A stretch of DNA of 64,000 nt, from contig JAMXSV010000006.1 in the NCBI GenBank assembly GCA_027559495.1, positions 806,001 through 870,000 on the forward strand, given 5' to 3'. Positions 1 to 11,300 of the stretch are shown here, in pieces. The DNA is from Aurifilum marmelostoma (taxonomy: Eukaryota; Ascomycota; Sordariomycetes; Diaporthales; Cryphonectriaceae). The notes under the pieces were generated by a model. It was not told where the DNA came from. It worked only from the letters and a program-made list of their open reading frames with translations, and ran no database searches. The translations under genes were made by a program, and so were the position numbers. The stretch's first letter is position 1. The number at the start of each line of letters is the position of its first letter.

Positions 1-282
1 GTGGGCACGCTGTATCAGCCGCCGATGGCCGCGCCAGGACTTCCCGGGTACAGACGGGAGGTGCTCCCGCGCGGGCTCAAGGGCCTGATCGGGGTCGAAT
101 CGGCGGCGCAGCGGACGGCGCTGTGGGTGCTGGGGCTGATGGTGCTGGGCCCGATTGTGGTGTGGGTTGCGGATGTGTTCTGGCGGCTGGTGGACATACC
201 CATGATCAGGCTGGCGCGGACGGCGGAGAAGTGGATGGTTGAGACCGAGGTCGAGCTAGGGAAGCCCCAGGAGGCACGCTGA
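1..282 (+). CDS. C-terminal end of a membrane acyltransferase-like protein (partial)
   Basis: The reading frame is open from the first base and ends in a stop at 280-282, so this is the last 93 codons of a gene that begins outside the window; its true start cannot be seen. The piece has a hydrophobic helix (about residues 40-60) followed by an amphipathic stretch with ADVFWRLVD and a basic tail. This arrangement resembles the C-terminal end of fungal acyltransferase-3 (O-acetyltransferase-like) integral membrane proteins, where the last helix is followed by a similar FWR-x-x-D motif. That family assignment is inference from a short tail; the catalytic part is not in the window. No intron is visible in this piece. 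Confidence 0.5.
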   Translation: MGTLYQPPMAAPGLPGYRREVLPRGLKGLIGVESAAQRTALWVLGLMVLGPIVVWVADVFWRLVDIPMIRLARTAEKWMVETEVELGKPQEAR

Positions 283-2055
283 GGAAGTAGTAGAAGTAGT
301 AGAAGAAGGAGAGGATAGGTTATTTGGCATTTTGTACATACAAAAAAGCATAGCATAGAGCATCAGGCTGGCGTTGTGGTATCCAATCTCGAAAGCATTA
401 AACATTTACCATCATTTTCTTACCTAGACGGCAATTGATGTATTTGCCAGTGTAAGAATGTTTGTACTACATGAATTGCTGCAGTTACTCCTGGGTAATC
501 CTCGGGTCTCTCTACGTAATAGTTCTTGCTACTGTGTGGCAAGATGTCACGATGGGACTCTTGTATGTACTTCTGTACAACGGCAGTCGGTCTCCTGACC
601 TAATCCAGAACCGCACGACCTGCTCGAACCCCCCCAAAGATAAAATCCCAATTGAAGGACAAATTATATTTGTGTAAAATTGAATTCATGTAAGACGGAC
701 CAAAGATGTACCTTGGCGTAATGATTGATACAATCCCTCGCACCGATCATCGCAGCAGCTTTGTCATGAGTATGATATCAGCTCTACTGTGATCTTCGCG
801 CACGTCGATCTCCCCCTCGTGTCTCTTGTTCCGCTTCCACCCCGGGGAATTTGATTAATTACTTGTCATGCGGAGTTCTAGGCCCTGCTTCCCCTCTCCT
901 GTCCCGCTGGCGGGGAAAAGGGGCCAGGGAGGTGGGCGGGAAGCCTGTTGTTCCCACAGTTACTCTTTAGTGCCATATCGCAGGTGAATCTGCACACCTC
1001 GGTCGCGCTCTCCCCTGGCTTTTTAGTGCTGACATGATCTTCCCATGATGACGGCTGTAAAGTTAAAAAAAAAGAAAAAAAAAAATTCATGCACACAAGA
1101 AATGACTGTTACGATTCTCACATTCCGCCATTTTCTCTCCACCGCCTAATCAGTGTGGCCTTTTTCTCCGATAGGAGGAGGAGCGGAGGAGTAAGGCGGA
1201 GCGGGGGTGGAAAGCATGTGACTTCGCGACGTGGAGGGTCCTCTCTGGCCCGGAACCTGGGATGGGGAGTCCCTTTTTTTTTCCTCTCCTGTGAGTCACG
1301 TCGATGCGCATTTGAGAAGAGGTCTAAACCAATTACGTGTATTCCCATTCTATTTTTTTGTATCTCTGCGTCGAAGTTCATTTTTCCAACCACTTATATC
1401 CCTGGAATTGAACAGCGATAACGGACCATTCTCGATTGAAACCGGTGCTGTATGACGCCCTTTTTTTCCCTTGTATTGGAAGGCAATTGTCCCTTGTTCG
1501 CCGTTCGAGTCACAAGAGTAGATCTTCCCCCTCAAAGTCAGTCATTTACGGAGGGCAAGGGATGCAGTGAGAAGGGGCTAAACAGGACAAAAAGCTTGGG
1601 ATGCAAGGTGCCCCTCCTTCCGAAACCCTGCTTTTCTTGACGTCTTCCCGTTCCAACCAAAGCGGTGCTTATTCAGCTCGACGGGGCGGGACTGCTACTT
1701 CACGCTTTCGTCGCCCGAGGAATCTTGATATACTTTTCTTTTCTTTTGTTTCTGTTTCTGATTTTATTCTTCCCTCCTCATTTCTTCCTGTTGTCTCACC
1801 TGCCAACATACACTTCTTGGCCTGCTCCTTTTCTGCTTGGCTGTGGCACTATACCATCTTATAGATTGGCCCCGCTTGCTGAGGTTGAAGACGTTGTCCG
1901 CGTATGTATGTGACTGCGTGTATCAGAGAGTTTGTCTGTGGGCGAATGAACGAGAGAGCTGACCTCACGCTATCAATGACAAAAGAGAAAGAGAGAGGTG
2001 ACAGGATCAAACCAAACACAAACGAGAGGAACAAAGGGAAAGACGACAGCACATC
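283..2055. other. Intergenic, no gene seen
   Basis: This stretch separates the 3' end of the acyltransferase-like gene from the GFA-domain gene. It has short A runs (near 1065-1085) and pyrimidine-rich tracts near 1735-1800 that probably belong to the promoter or leader of the downstream gene. The ORFs here are short and read like random sequence. Confidence 0.6.
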
Positions 2056-3099
2056 ATGGACGCGGCATGTCAGTGCGGCGCCGTCACCTTCAAGACGCCC
2101 ATGGAAAAACCCCTGGCGCTCTACATCTGCCACTGCGCAGAGTGCAGGCGCCAGACCTCGTCCGCCTTTGGCACGTCGGCTATCTTCCCGCGCTTTGACC
2201 TGCCGGATGCCGAGCTGCTAAGCGTCTATACGTGAGTCCGAGGTTCATTTCTCTTAATTACACGTTGAGGGGGTCTCTTTTCTGGTCAAGAGACATAGCA
2301 CGGGGAGGATGATTTTGGTAAATGAAGGGATGAGTGAGGCGCTGGTGTGGTCGCAAGGAGGGCACATGAGCGATAGGGCGTTTATGGGAAGATTCAAATG
2401 TGCAAAAGAAAAAGAAGGGGCGGGGAAGGAAAGGCGGGAGGAGAGTGTATCAAGTAGGTGAGGCAGAATCAGCTGACTATTTTCTGTGATTCGAAATATA
2501 CAGACGGCCCACCGTCTCTGGACAGACACTGTACTGGTGAGTACCATGAGTGTGGAGGACTCCCCCTCCCCCCCCCCTTCTTTGTGATAGGCGCAATTGT
2601 GAGGTGTTGAGAAGTCAAGGCTCACACTCCTCTCCTCAGCTACTTTTGCAAGAAATGCGGAACCCGGCTCATCCACACCACACCTGTAAGTATCACTCAT
2701 CTTCCAACCATTTCCTCTGAAGACCCTGTCATACGCGCGTGGCCCCTCTTCTCTGTTCCCATTCCCTTTTCCCCTTCCCCACTGACCTCACCCCCCTTCC
2801 GACAGAACAAGAACGTCGTCTCCGTCAAGGGCGGCTGCCTCGAAGGCCTCGACTGGTCTCGCGCCATCCACATCTGGACCCAGTCCGCCATGATCCCCAT
2901 CCCCGAGGGCGCCGAGAGCTACTCGGAGGAGTCGACGCAGACCAGCTACGGCGACTCGCAGGAGTGCCTGGATCAGCCCGGCATGCTGGCCGGGAGCGGA
3001 GGAATCCCTGGCGGGGGGGCGGTGGAGGCGCAGCGGAAGACGGACACGCAGGGGCTCTGTGAGCTCTCGGGCCCGGATCTGAAGAATATCCTGCATTAG
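2056..3099 (+). CDS. GFA/CENP-V domain zinc-binding protein
   Basis: The model has four exons: 2056-2231, 2504-2536, 2640-2685 and 2806-3099, giving 182 residues. All introns are GT-AG with gtgagt or gtaagt donors and join in phase. The protein has the cysteine pattern of the glutathione-dependent formaldehyde-activating (GFA)/CENP-V fold: CQC at residues 5-7, CHCAEC at 25-30 and C-x-x-C at 73-76 within CKKCGTR. These are the expected ligands of two zinc sites. Fungal members are small cytosolic proteins whose substrates are mostly unknown; true formaldehyde activation is shown for few of them, so I would not claim that reaction. The last exon carries an acidic, Ser/Gly-rich tail after the fold. 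The start ATG gives the family's usual position a few residues before the first Cys pair. The gene converges on the DUF1295 gene, with 277 bp between stops. Confidence 0.88.
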
Positions 3100-3376
3100 A
3101 TGTAGAGAGGGAGGCTGGTACGAGGAAACGAGAGACAATCAGAGGGCGAGAGGACGGTGGAGCATGACGATATCCAGAACGATATGGTTTTACACATGTG
3201 AGAGATGGGTTTGTCGATTAGTCTATCTGTCTATATCGGGGTATTCTGTAAACGCTGGAATACATACTTGGGTGGCCAGGAAGAAATCAGTTGAATCCAC
3301 ATTTCGATTCAGCGCACTAAAACAAGCCGCTGCTTATTATCCTCACACAACTCCCCATGCCCTATTGCGAGTCCCC

Positions 3377-4596
3377 TTACGCAGTCAGTCTCTCCTGGTC
3401 GATACTCCCACCACCACCACCACCACCACCTTCCTCGGCCGTCCGCTGCTCCTCCTCGCCGCCCGGCCTCCCTGCATCAGAATGCTTCGCCGGGTCAAAC
3501 ACATACATGGGGAACTCAAGAAACACCGTCCGCCTCAGCAGCGTGGGCACCTTCTCGTACAGCCGCGGCGGGAAAGGGATCAGGATGCTCGTGCGGTCCA
3601 GGTACCGCCTGTACCCATCCCAGTTGTCGCCCTTTTCGTAGCGCTTCTTGGCGCCCGGGCGCTCGGAGAGCGGGAGGCCCGAGACGAACATGAGGAGGGC
3701 GGTGAGGAAGAAGGGGCCCAGGATGGTGGCGTAGAGGGCTTTGTAGGCCTGGCCCTGGACGTGGCCGTCGGCTGCGGAGGATACTGCTATCATGTAGATG
3801 GCTGTGTCGTGGGTGTATTAGCGTGTGTATATAGAGACACCAAAAAAATAAAAAAAACAAAATAAAAAAAGCAAGACGTGAGAGGGGAGAGAAGAGAAGA
3901 AATCACTGACCGAACTGGATGATGATCTCGCCAAAATAGTTGGGGTGCCTCGACCAACCCCAGAGTCCCCTGTCACAGACAGCACTCTTGGGCTGGCTCT
4001 GGCGAAAGATGAACTTTTCCACATCGCTGACGCTCTCCATGACAAAGCCCAGCGCGAACAGCACGACGCCGGCAATGTCGCGGCCCGTGCCAAAGGCGAC
4101 AGAGGGGTACCGCGTGACGGCGGGCGAGTTGAGCACGGTGACGGGCAGGGAGACGGTCCAGACCCAGACCATCTGGAAGACCCAGAAGCCGAGGAAGGGG
4201 AAGAAGCGGTCGCGCTTGTCGTCGAAGCGGTCGTCCTTGCCGGTCTTGAGGATGCGGAAGAGGAGGAAGCCCGAGAGGCGGGCGCCCCAGAGCATGATGA
4301 AGATGGAGGCGACGATCTGGCGGGCGGTGGGGTGGGAGGCGGAGAGGCTGAGGGTGATGATGGCCAGGACGACGAAGTTGGTGCCGCCAGCAAAGTCTTG
4401 TGTGGTCTTGGGTGTTAGCAAAGAAAAGTGATAGAGAAAAAGAGGGAGAGAGAGTGATGATGATGATGATCTTACCGGTCAGTTTGTCGAATTTAAAGGT
4501 AAAGGCCACGGCGAAAAAGATGAGCTGGTAGGCGACGGTGATGAGGAGGGTGATGGCGAGGTAGTAGTCGTCGAGGACGTGGACGGTGCCCTCCAT
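3377..4596 (-). CDS. DUF1295 / steroid 5-alpha-reductase-like membrane protein
   Basis: Three exons on the minus strand, 4596-4476, 4396-3911 and 3801-3377, join in phase to give 343 residues. The protein has several hydrophobic helices (the first at about residues 10-32), a central segment with DKRDRFFPFLGFW, and the family hallmark SRHPNYFGE at about residues 187-195. That hallmark lies in the C-terminal catalytic-like region shared with steroid 5-alpha-reductases and isoprenylcysteine methyltransferases. It is therefore probably an integral membrane protein of the ER or another endomembrane, possibly a NAD(P)H-dependent reductase of an unknown lipid; the substrate cannot be read from sequence. 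The C-terminus ends in a low-complexity Glu/Gly tail encoded by a CCA/CCT-type repeat on the plus strand near 3410-3435. Length and start agree with fungal relatives. Confidence 0.85.
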
Positions 4597-7400
4597 CTTG
4601 GGCAGTATGTATGCCTTGACAACTATTACGGTCGTGTGTTTCTAGCTAAGGTATGTATGTATGTATGTATGCATGTATGTCTGAGGGTATATTCCTGGGG
4701 AATTTGGACCGTGAGCCTCTGGTTGTTCTTCTCTCCGTCGTCCGTCACTTTGTTCTTTTTTAAACGAGCTCCGGCAAAGGGATAAACCGAGCAAACGATC
4801 AAAGCATAATGAGAATGGGAATGTATTAATTGGAATGTTTCGTCGAAACGAAAAACTGTATCTGTGCAGTTTGTATTTGTTTCCTTTACACAAAGTATAG
4901 AATTGATAGTGTACATCGTGGAGGTCTTTTCGCAGATGGTGCACTGAGAAGCCTGATCTCACATGAAAAGTCATCGTCGTCATCATCGAGAGCCTCTCAA
5001 TCCGTAAGTACATACAGTAGCAGGGGGGTGGGTACTCCTACCGTCATCCAGTGGCCTACAGTGCCTTTCTGTGCTAATACTATAGTACCGTCACCACGGC
5101 AGTGCTCCTGTCAGCAGCCACAGGTTAGTGGCTGGGCACCCGCAGAGCGCGATAGCTCCAGGTGGACCGGCTCCTCTGGCTCATTACCATCATCACCGCC
5201 TTCGTCGTTGTCGGCCAGAACTATTCTTTTTTAAGGTTAAATCTTGGCTTGGCCGCCACACCAACGGCCACATTATCCTGTTGCTTGAGCTTCTGTTCGT
5301 CTTGTTCCTCTCCTTTTACATTGGCTCACTGCTGCGGAAGCATGTAACAATGGCGTCCGCCTGTGTGGACCGATTGGACACATGCAGAGCTCCTGGATCG
5401 AAATTGCATCGAATTTCCCCACGGTCTCGCCCCGGCCTGAGGACCTCTTTCTGGCCTGCACTGCAACCAAAACCCCTGTCCTCTCTGGAGCGAATGCCTA
5501 GGACAGCACAGTCCAGGAATAGAGCTTCTTTTCAACTCTGATGAGAAAATTATCCGACCACCCAGAAATCGACATGTCAATCTGCTCTGCTGGACTGAGC
5601 CTCGATGGCCTCGACCCCACGATACGGTGCTGACGCAGCAGGGCCATGGTCTGGCCTCCAGAAAGAACATCATCATCATGATGTGTCCCTCCACCATCCG
5701 TCCCATCTTGAGGCCAACCAGGGGTTTAGCGACCGCATGCGAGGGCGATCGTTCTCGGGGAGAATCCCACGTTGACGACCGCGTCGTCCAGTTTCTACGA
5801 TGCAGTCTCGGCAAGCCTCACCTCACTCAGTTAGATACATATACCTAGTAGTCGACAGTATCCGTCCTGATCAAACCATTTCCACCTGCTCCCCAACTTT
5901 GTCATTTATTTATAGCTGAGGATTGTTTCTGCAATCGACAATCTATTCGCTACCCCCTCCCCCCCCCCCTTTTGCGTCCGTATCACAAAAGGGCGCATGT
6001 AAGTAACCAAAGCGGGCGTTACTGATGATGGAGGATTGATTTATGAACTCGGTCACAACGAAAACAATTCATGCTTTGGGAGGGGGGCGGAGGTTTTGGT
6101 TCGTGTCCCCCCCGTTTCGCCCCAGTTGTACTCAGACAGCATCTGTCACGGGCCTTGTCTCATCACCCACAAGCACAAGCCCCCCTGAACTGGGACCCCT
6201 TCCCTTCTCAATCCACCCCCCGACGAGGCTCTAGCCGCTGCTGCATAGCGTGTATTGCTTGGCACAACCTAAAACTTTATCCTGACTTGACTACTACGTA
6301 CGAGGCCCGCACCCACCATCTTTTGTCTCTCCTGCAGCAGCAACACGGACGGGTATTTCCTCTTCCTGACAGTCTGCGCCGCCGATGCCAAGAATTCGAC
6401 ACTACCGCCGTCTTGCACTCGTCTCTCGTCCCCTGCGTGGACTTTGGGACGAAACCTGTGAGCCATGCCGTGTCCACACACGAATTGGACCATGGGGCCA
6501 TCACAGGCGCCGAGCGAGCCATGATCTCTTGAAGTCGGGTGTTCTCGTCTTGTCCAAGTTTGACTGGACATGTACTGACGAGCACGGCCTCGTGTGTCTC
6601 CTCTCCTCGGGTCGAGAGATTTGCCTCCATCACAATATGTCATGGCCGTCGACTCGTCGGTGAGAGAGACGTGATCATTTCCTTCCGGCCCCCCTCCTCC
6701 CCCAAGTACCTACATACTTCCCTTGGGCCGTTTATGCAGGGCTAGGCCTGTCAAGAAACGCACGCTCACCTCGCTTGAGAGGGGCAAGAAACAGTCTCGT
6801 TTCCTCTGAAGCTCTCTGAATTACGCACGCCAGAGACACGGCTCTTAACCGCCCGGTCCGGGGGTTTGTCGCTACCGTCTCACGCTTTGGGTATCGTGGT
6901 GGAGGTCCTGCTGGTCGCAAAGTCCGATCCACATGCCCAGCATGCGGTGGTAGACTTGAGACAGCCACAACCGCTGCTACGATCCCCCGTGATTTCCATG
7001 ATCTCCTTCCTTCTCGTCCATGCGTCCTGGCTTCTGGTAAAAAACCCCCCTTGGCCCCGTCCCATCTCCGACATGGCTATCCTGTCCCTCCGGTCGATCT
7101 TCCTTCACCAAGAGGCTCGTCCTAATCCCAACCTGTCGTGGGCTTGGCTTTTCCCACCACCCTTCCCTTTCGTTCCAAACTAAACTTACAGACAACTTTC
7201 TTTCTTCCCTTCTCTTCTTCCTACCGAGACGGTCCGAGACCTGATCGACGACGACGACGTCCGCGACGACGATTTCTTCTTTGATTCTCCCGACGGCTGG
7301 TTCTGTTGTGTCATTCCTTTGATCTTTATTTCCTTGTTTTGTTCTGTTGTTGGTTGGAGAGTAGAAGAGCGGATCAGGGCTGTACCAGGACGACGCCAAG
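4597..7400. other. Intergenic, 2.8 kb, no gene supported
   Basis: This stretch lies between the start of the DUF1295 gene and the start of the secreted-protein gene, so it should hold two divergent promoters. It contains a (GTAT)n tract at 4651-4680, an 11-nt C run at 5959-5969, and a region near 7240-7275 rich in GACGAC units that is probably the leader of the downstream gene. Several ORFs of 60-160 codons occur on both strands, but none has recognisable domains or paired splice sites. Confidence 0.55.
4651..4680 (+). repeat. (GTAT)n microsatellite
   Basis: Imperfect tandem tetranucleotide repeat, just upstream of the DUF1295 gene on its 5' side. Confidence 0.85.
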
Positions 7401-8543
7401 ATGAAGTTTCTTTTCCGGTATCTTCTACTCGTAATTGGGTCCGTGTCGGTGGCACAGGTGCGTTGAACCTTAACATGCGGACCCGGATATATACACGAAA
7501 GTAAGGCGTCAGTCACGCTGACAACAGGACTTGTAGGCATCCTCGTTCAGATATGCGGTCCGGGGTACCCAAGGCGGAAATGATATACTGGCTCGAGGAC
7601 AAGAACTTGTTGCCAGGCACCACCACGACGGCAATGGTGATGACGGCGCGGCCGATGTGGTTGCCGGCCTCGTGGCGGCCCTGAAAGAGGCAGAGGATCA
7701 GCTCGAGGCCCAGAAGCAGAACCAGGCCCAGACCCAGACGGTGACCGCGACGGTGACCGCAGCAGCGGCGGCGGCGGCAGCACCCAACAACCAGACTGCC
7801 GCTGTTTCAGGGTGAGTTCTCTACAATAGAGCCCTTGATGGACAAACTCTGTGGTCCTCTTGATTAATTTCCTGCTGACACACATGCGCGCACATAGTGG
7901 TGTCCTGTCCTTCCTCACAACGACCGTTTTCGCAAGTGGCGCCCCAGGCACCACGACAATCACCGCGCTCGCCTCGACCGTCACCCAGACCGTAATGGTC
8001 ACACTGCCCTGCGCCGCCACCGGTGCCGCCAGCAGTGCTCCCGCTGCTGCTGCCGGAGCTGGTGTCTCGACTGTTCCCGTCCCGTCTGAGCTGCAGACCA
8101 CCACCTCGACGGCGGCTGCAACGACCACAGCGGCTGCAGCGACTACCAGTACGTTTTTTATCCCCCAAATCAAAGGAGAGAAGAGACACGTCACGACAAG
8201 ATTGTCCGTATCATCAGTCATGCTAATCCATCTTTCCCTTCCTCCAGCAGCAGTGGCATCCGCCAGCGCGCTCTCGTCCTCCGTCAGCCTAGGCGCCGTC
8301 GGTACGACCACCACCACGCCAGCTGCCGCCAACAACCCTGCCGTCGACTCTACCACCGCTGCTTCCTCCTCCTCGACCGTCGCCACCACCACCACCGCTG
8401 CAGCCGCCGCCCCCGCCGCCGCCACGACCAGCGCCGCCGATGCTGCGGGCGCCACTGTGACGAGTGTGGACACGAGCGGGCTGACCCTGGTGAGCGCGTT
8501 GAGCCTCGGCAATCTGGCGACCGCAACGATGGTTCTCGCCTAG
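7401..8543 (+). CDS. Secreted Ala/Thr-rich protein, possibly GPI-anchored
   Basis: Four exons, 7401-7457, 7537-7811, 7898-8148 and 8248-8543, join in phase to give 292 residues. Exon 1 encodes exactly a signal peptide (MKFLFRYLLLVIGSVSVAQ) and ends at a phase-0 intron. The mature part starts with a charged segment, then a coiled, Glu/Gln-rich stretch, and then long Ala-, Thr- and Ser-rich low-complexity sequence of the kind found in O-mannosylated fungal cell-wall or surface proteins. The last 20-25 residues are moderately hydrophobic (SALSLGNLATATMVLA), which would fit a GPI-attachment signal, although the hydrophobic block is weak. No enzymatic domain is visible. The acceptor of intron 3 is a CAGCAG tandem at 8245-8250; either use keeps the frame and changes one Ala. 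The function is unknown; a surface or wall role is inferred. Confidence 0.7.
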
Positions 8544-9004
8544 AGGGATGGAGGCAGGAAGGGGAGGAGAGAGATGGACACCTAGAATTGGAGGAAACCC
8601 GGGGGGGGGGGGGGGGGGAGAGCAGAGGGTGGTGGGGGGGACTTGTATATGAGAACCCTGCCTCACTGGATGATGATTTAATTGGTTTTTAAAACACACC
8701 CCTTGGCTCAGGGACGCCATGGATCTTATTTTGTTCTCGGGAGAAGAGAGGAGAGACACACCGGCCCGGGGGGCTCTTTGGTGTATGTTGAAATGTTGGT
8801 GATATAAAGATTTAATATCCAGATCTCTCTGCTTGAACCCTCAATAAATGTATCATATCTCATGGTGCTTGTGCAGTTCGTCGCCAGCCTTGTTGTAAGC
8901 TCTTGACTATGATGTCTAGGGGTATCATTGATTGATTGATTTGTTTTTTAATATAAATCGTGCCCGAATTGATGCCTCTGATACACAATGCGTGGATAGA
9001 CGCC
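8544..9004. other. Convergent 3' flank with G18 run
   Basis: These are the 3' ends of the secreted-protein gene and of RPP1. The stretch contains an uninterrupted run of 18 G at 8601-8618. No gene is seen. Confidence 0.6.
8601..8618 (+). repeat. Poly-G homopolymer (18 nt)
   Basis: Uninterrupted run of G in the 3' flank of the secreted-protein gene. Its exact length should be treated with caution given the homopolymer-associated frame breaks elsewhere in the window. Confidence 0.8.
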
Positions 9005-10152
9005 TCACCTCGAGGTCTCTGCGGCCGTCACCGGGTTCTTGCCAGCCAGCTTCATCTTCTTGGCCTGCCTCTTGCTCATGACGGGAAGACTCTGGTCTCC
9101 GCCTCCGGGATCACTCCCGCCGTCATGTTTCCTCTTTCCCTGCTGCTGTGTGCTCTGCTGCTGCCCAGGTTGTCCACTACCACCCTTCTTCTTCTTGTTG
9201 GCAGTCTTCTTGTTCGGCCCCCCGTCCCCCCCCACCGCCGTCACCGTCGCCCTTCTCGGCTCGTCTTGCCCCCGGCACTCTCCCCTCCGCGCTCACAATA
9301 TCCACCACCCCCCTGAAACTCCTCCTCTTCAGCCCCTCATTCATCACGACCGCCCGCGGGTTGACCCCCAGCCCCTCCAGCCCCCCTCTCCGGCCCCAGT
9401 CCCCAGCACGCGAGAAGGTTCACCACATCCGCCGGCGCCCGCAACCCACCTCCCCCGGCCGGCCCTCCGGCCCTGCACTCGCTGCTCACCACGATCCCGC
9501 GGCCCTTGGTGGCGCGCACGAGCTCCAGGAAATTTGCGATGAAGGAGGCGCGGGCCCGTGCCTGCGGTGGCGAGGAGTCGCCGGCTAGCAGCAGCTGGCC
9601 GTAGCACACCTCGAACAGCACGCCGCGGTTGACGGCGGCCATGCATGGCTTGGGGCGGAAGCGGAAGGGCTGGGAGACGGACAGGTCGAGGGAGATGAGG
9701 CCTACCTCTGAAAAGGAGGTGCCGGTTGTAAGGGCGACAAAGGCACGCTCGGTCAAGGGGCGGGCGGCGAGGAGGGGGTAGGTTTGGACTAGGAGGGGAA
9801 GGCGGTGGTTGGCTGCTGGGTCGGAGACGAGGATGGTGGCGCGGCGGAGGACGGTGGGCAGGGGTTTTGTCGAGAAGGGAGTGTGAGGAGGAGGAGCAGG
9901 AGTAGAAGAGGCGTTGTTGTTGGTGGTGGTGGAGGCGGCGGTTGGTGGTGGTGGTGGTGGTGGTTGTGGGAAGGCGGGGTGGGCTGGGCCTATTTGTGGT
10001 ATGGGGTTGGTGACCTGTGCTGGGATGGGCGGCTCGAGGATGTTGTTCAGGGCGACGACGTTGTAGCCTAGAGAGTGGCTGAACCTGAGAGTGCGCTCAA
10101 GGTCGGCCTGTGTGGTCTGGGGCGTCCAGACGATGTTGAGATCGTACAACAT
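9005..10152 (-). CDS. RPP1: RNase P/MRP protein subunit RPP1 (Rpp30 family), frame broken near 3' end
   Basis: Reading from 10152, the protein begins MLYDLNIVW and contains the Rpp30 features: an N-terminal strand with the aspartate, a SHSLGYNVVALNN segment, TILVSDPAANHRL, a VGLISLDLSV motif, RGVLFEVCYG, and a C-terminal NLLACWGLGPERG. Rpp30 folds as a TIM barrel and is an essential subunit of nuclear RNase P (tRNA 5' maturation) and RNase MRP (pre-rRNA cleavage). A Pro/Thr-rich insert of about 50 residues lies after residue 45. After the GLGPERG motif the frame runs into a stop near 9337. The expected continuation (NPRAVVMNEGLKRRSFRGVVDI) is in the next frame, and the typical lysine-rich tail with MSKRQAKKMKL is in a third frame ending at 9005. 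Both shifts correspond to one extra base, at or near the C6 run 9381-9386 and the C8 run near 9226-9233. A genuine mutation or a sequence error could explain this. Confidence 0.85.
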
Positions 10153-10868
10153 CGTGGCGGAGGGCGTCTCTCGTCTCCTCTTGTCGTTATATCATCACGG
10201 TATGGATACGTTGGTCCGGCCCGGGTCCTCCGCCGGCTAATGTACGTTCTCTTTATGTATTTTGTGCGTATTGGAATCGCACTTGAAGGCGTCGGGCAGC
10301 TCTGTATGTGTGTGTGTGTGTGTGTTGATGAGCTCTCGAGACTGCGTGTTGGGTCGCAAGGCTGAAAGGGAAGCAAGCTCTCAAAAAAAGTTCGAGGGGT
10401 GGAACCGCGATTGACAGGGCTGCCCCCATAAACCTTCAGGGGTGTCACCCTGCTGACAGGGGGGAACCATTGGGGGTTCAGTTACGTACCGGACATGCCA
10501 GAGTAGTGTCCTTGGCAGCTCTGGGCGTGCAAAGAGGTGGACTTGGCGCTAGAGCTCCAGTGGTCCGCAGGCCTAGCACAGCCTCAATAGCTCGCCGCGG
10601 CATGCTGGGGAGCGTGACATCAATGGCGATTTACTTGATGGAAAACGTGATATCCTGCAGTGGTATATAACCTGGCCCGATTGCTGCCTCCACTCATCTT
10701 CCCTCTCTGTCGTGAAACAGCTCTTCCGCATTTTGTCGCGTAATACATATCACCTCACACACACCCAATCATCTCGAGTTCGACTGACAATATCTTTTCG
10801 TTTTTTTTCCCTTGTGGACGAGATAATCCAAGCACAAACCTTCTTCCCTGAGGGACGATTTTCTCATC
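10153..10868. promoter_or_regulatory. Divergent promoter region RPP1 / zinc-ribbon gene
   Basis: This 716-bp region separates two divergently transcribed genes. It holds a (TG)n tract around 10305-10324 and a TATA-box-like TATATAA at 10664-10670, about 200 bp before the zinc-ribbon ATG. The promoter role is inferred from position. Confidence 0.4.
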
Positions 10869-11300
10869 ATGTGTATCGTGTTCACCTGTGGCGAGCATAC
10901 CTTCAGGAAGCAGGTCGAAGGATACGAGGGCGTTGTCTGTCAGTGTCACAACTGCGGAAACTACAGCGGCCATATCATCAAGAGTCATCCGTGGTTCACC
11001 TTTTGCTTTGTGGTAAGCAGGGATAAGGGGGAAATTGCTATTGTAGGAAACACATGCTGACGAGGAGAACAGCCCGTGATACCACTCTCCTTCCACGGCT
11101 ATGTGGACATCGTCTGCAACATTTGTAACTTTGCGCAGCCACTTGATGCCCGCCCAGATGTTCAGTCTATGAAGGGAGGAGGAGGAGGTGGCGGTGGGGT
11201 GCCATTGCAGCATCAGCAGCCTCAAGGACCACCACAGGGCTGGAATAACCAACATCCTCAAGAGGGAGGCCAAGCCCAGACGCATATGACCTACGGATAA
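10869..11300 (+). CDS. Small zinc-ribbon protein with Gly/Gln-rich tail
   Basis: Two exons, 10869-11012 and 11073-11300, join in phase 0 to give 123 residues; the intron has a gtaagc donor. The N-terminal part has two CxxC knuckles, CHNC at residues 26-29 and CNIC at 63-66. Between them lies a hydrophobic segment (HPWFTFCFV, then PVIPLSFHGY) that resembles a short membrane-associated or buried hairpin. This layout matches a widespread fungal zinc-ribbon family of unknown function, some members of which have been labelled 'rhodopsin family' in databases because of their tails; that label should not be trusted. The C-terminus is low-complexity: eight Gly in a row, then Gln/Pro-rich sequence. 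The upstream TATA-like box fits this start. No reaction is known. Confidence 0.8.

Noticed and set aside
3164..3865. Open frame of 233 codons on the plus strand
   Set aside because: It overlaps the last exon of the DUF1295 gene on the other strand, which has the recognisable family sequence and correct splice sites.
7547..8512. Minus-strand open frame of 321 codons in the secreted-protein region
   Set aside because: It is the complement of Ala/Thr-rich codons (Val/Ala-rich shadow); the plus-strand model has a signal peptide and consistent introns.
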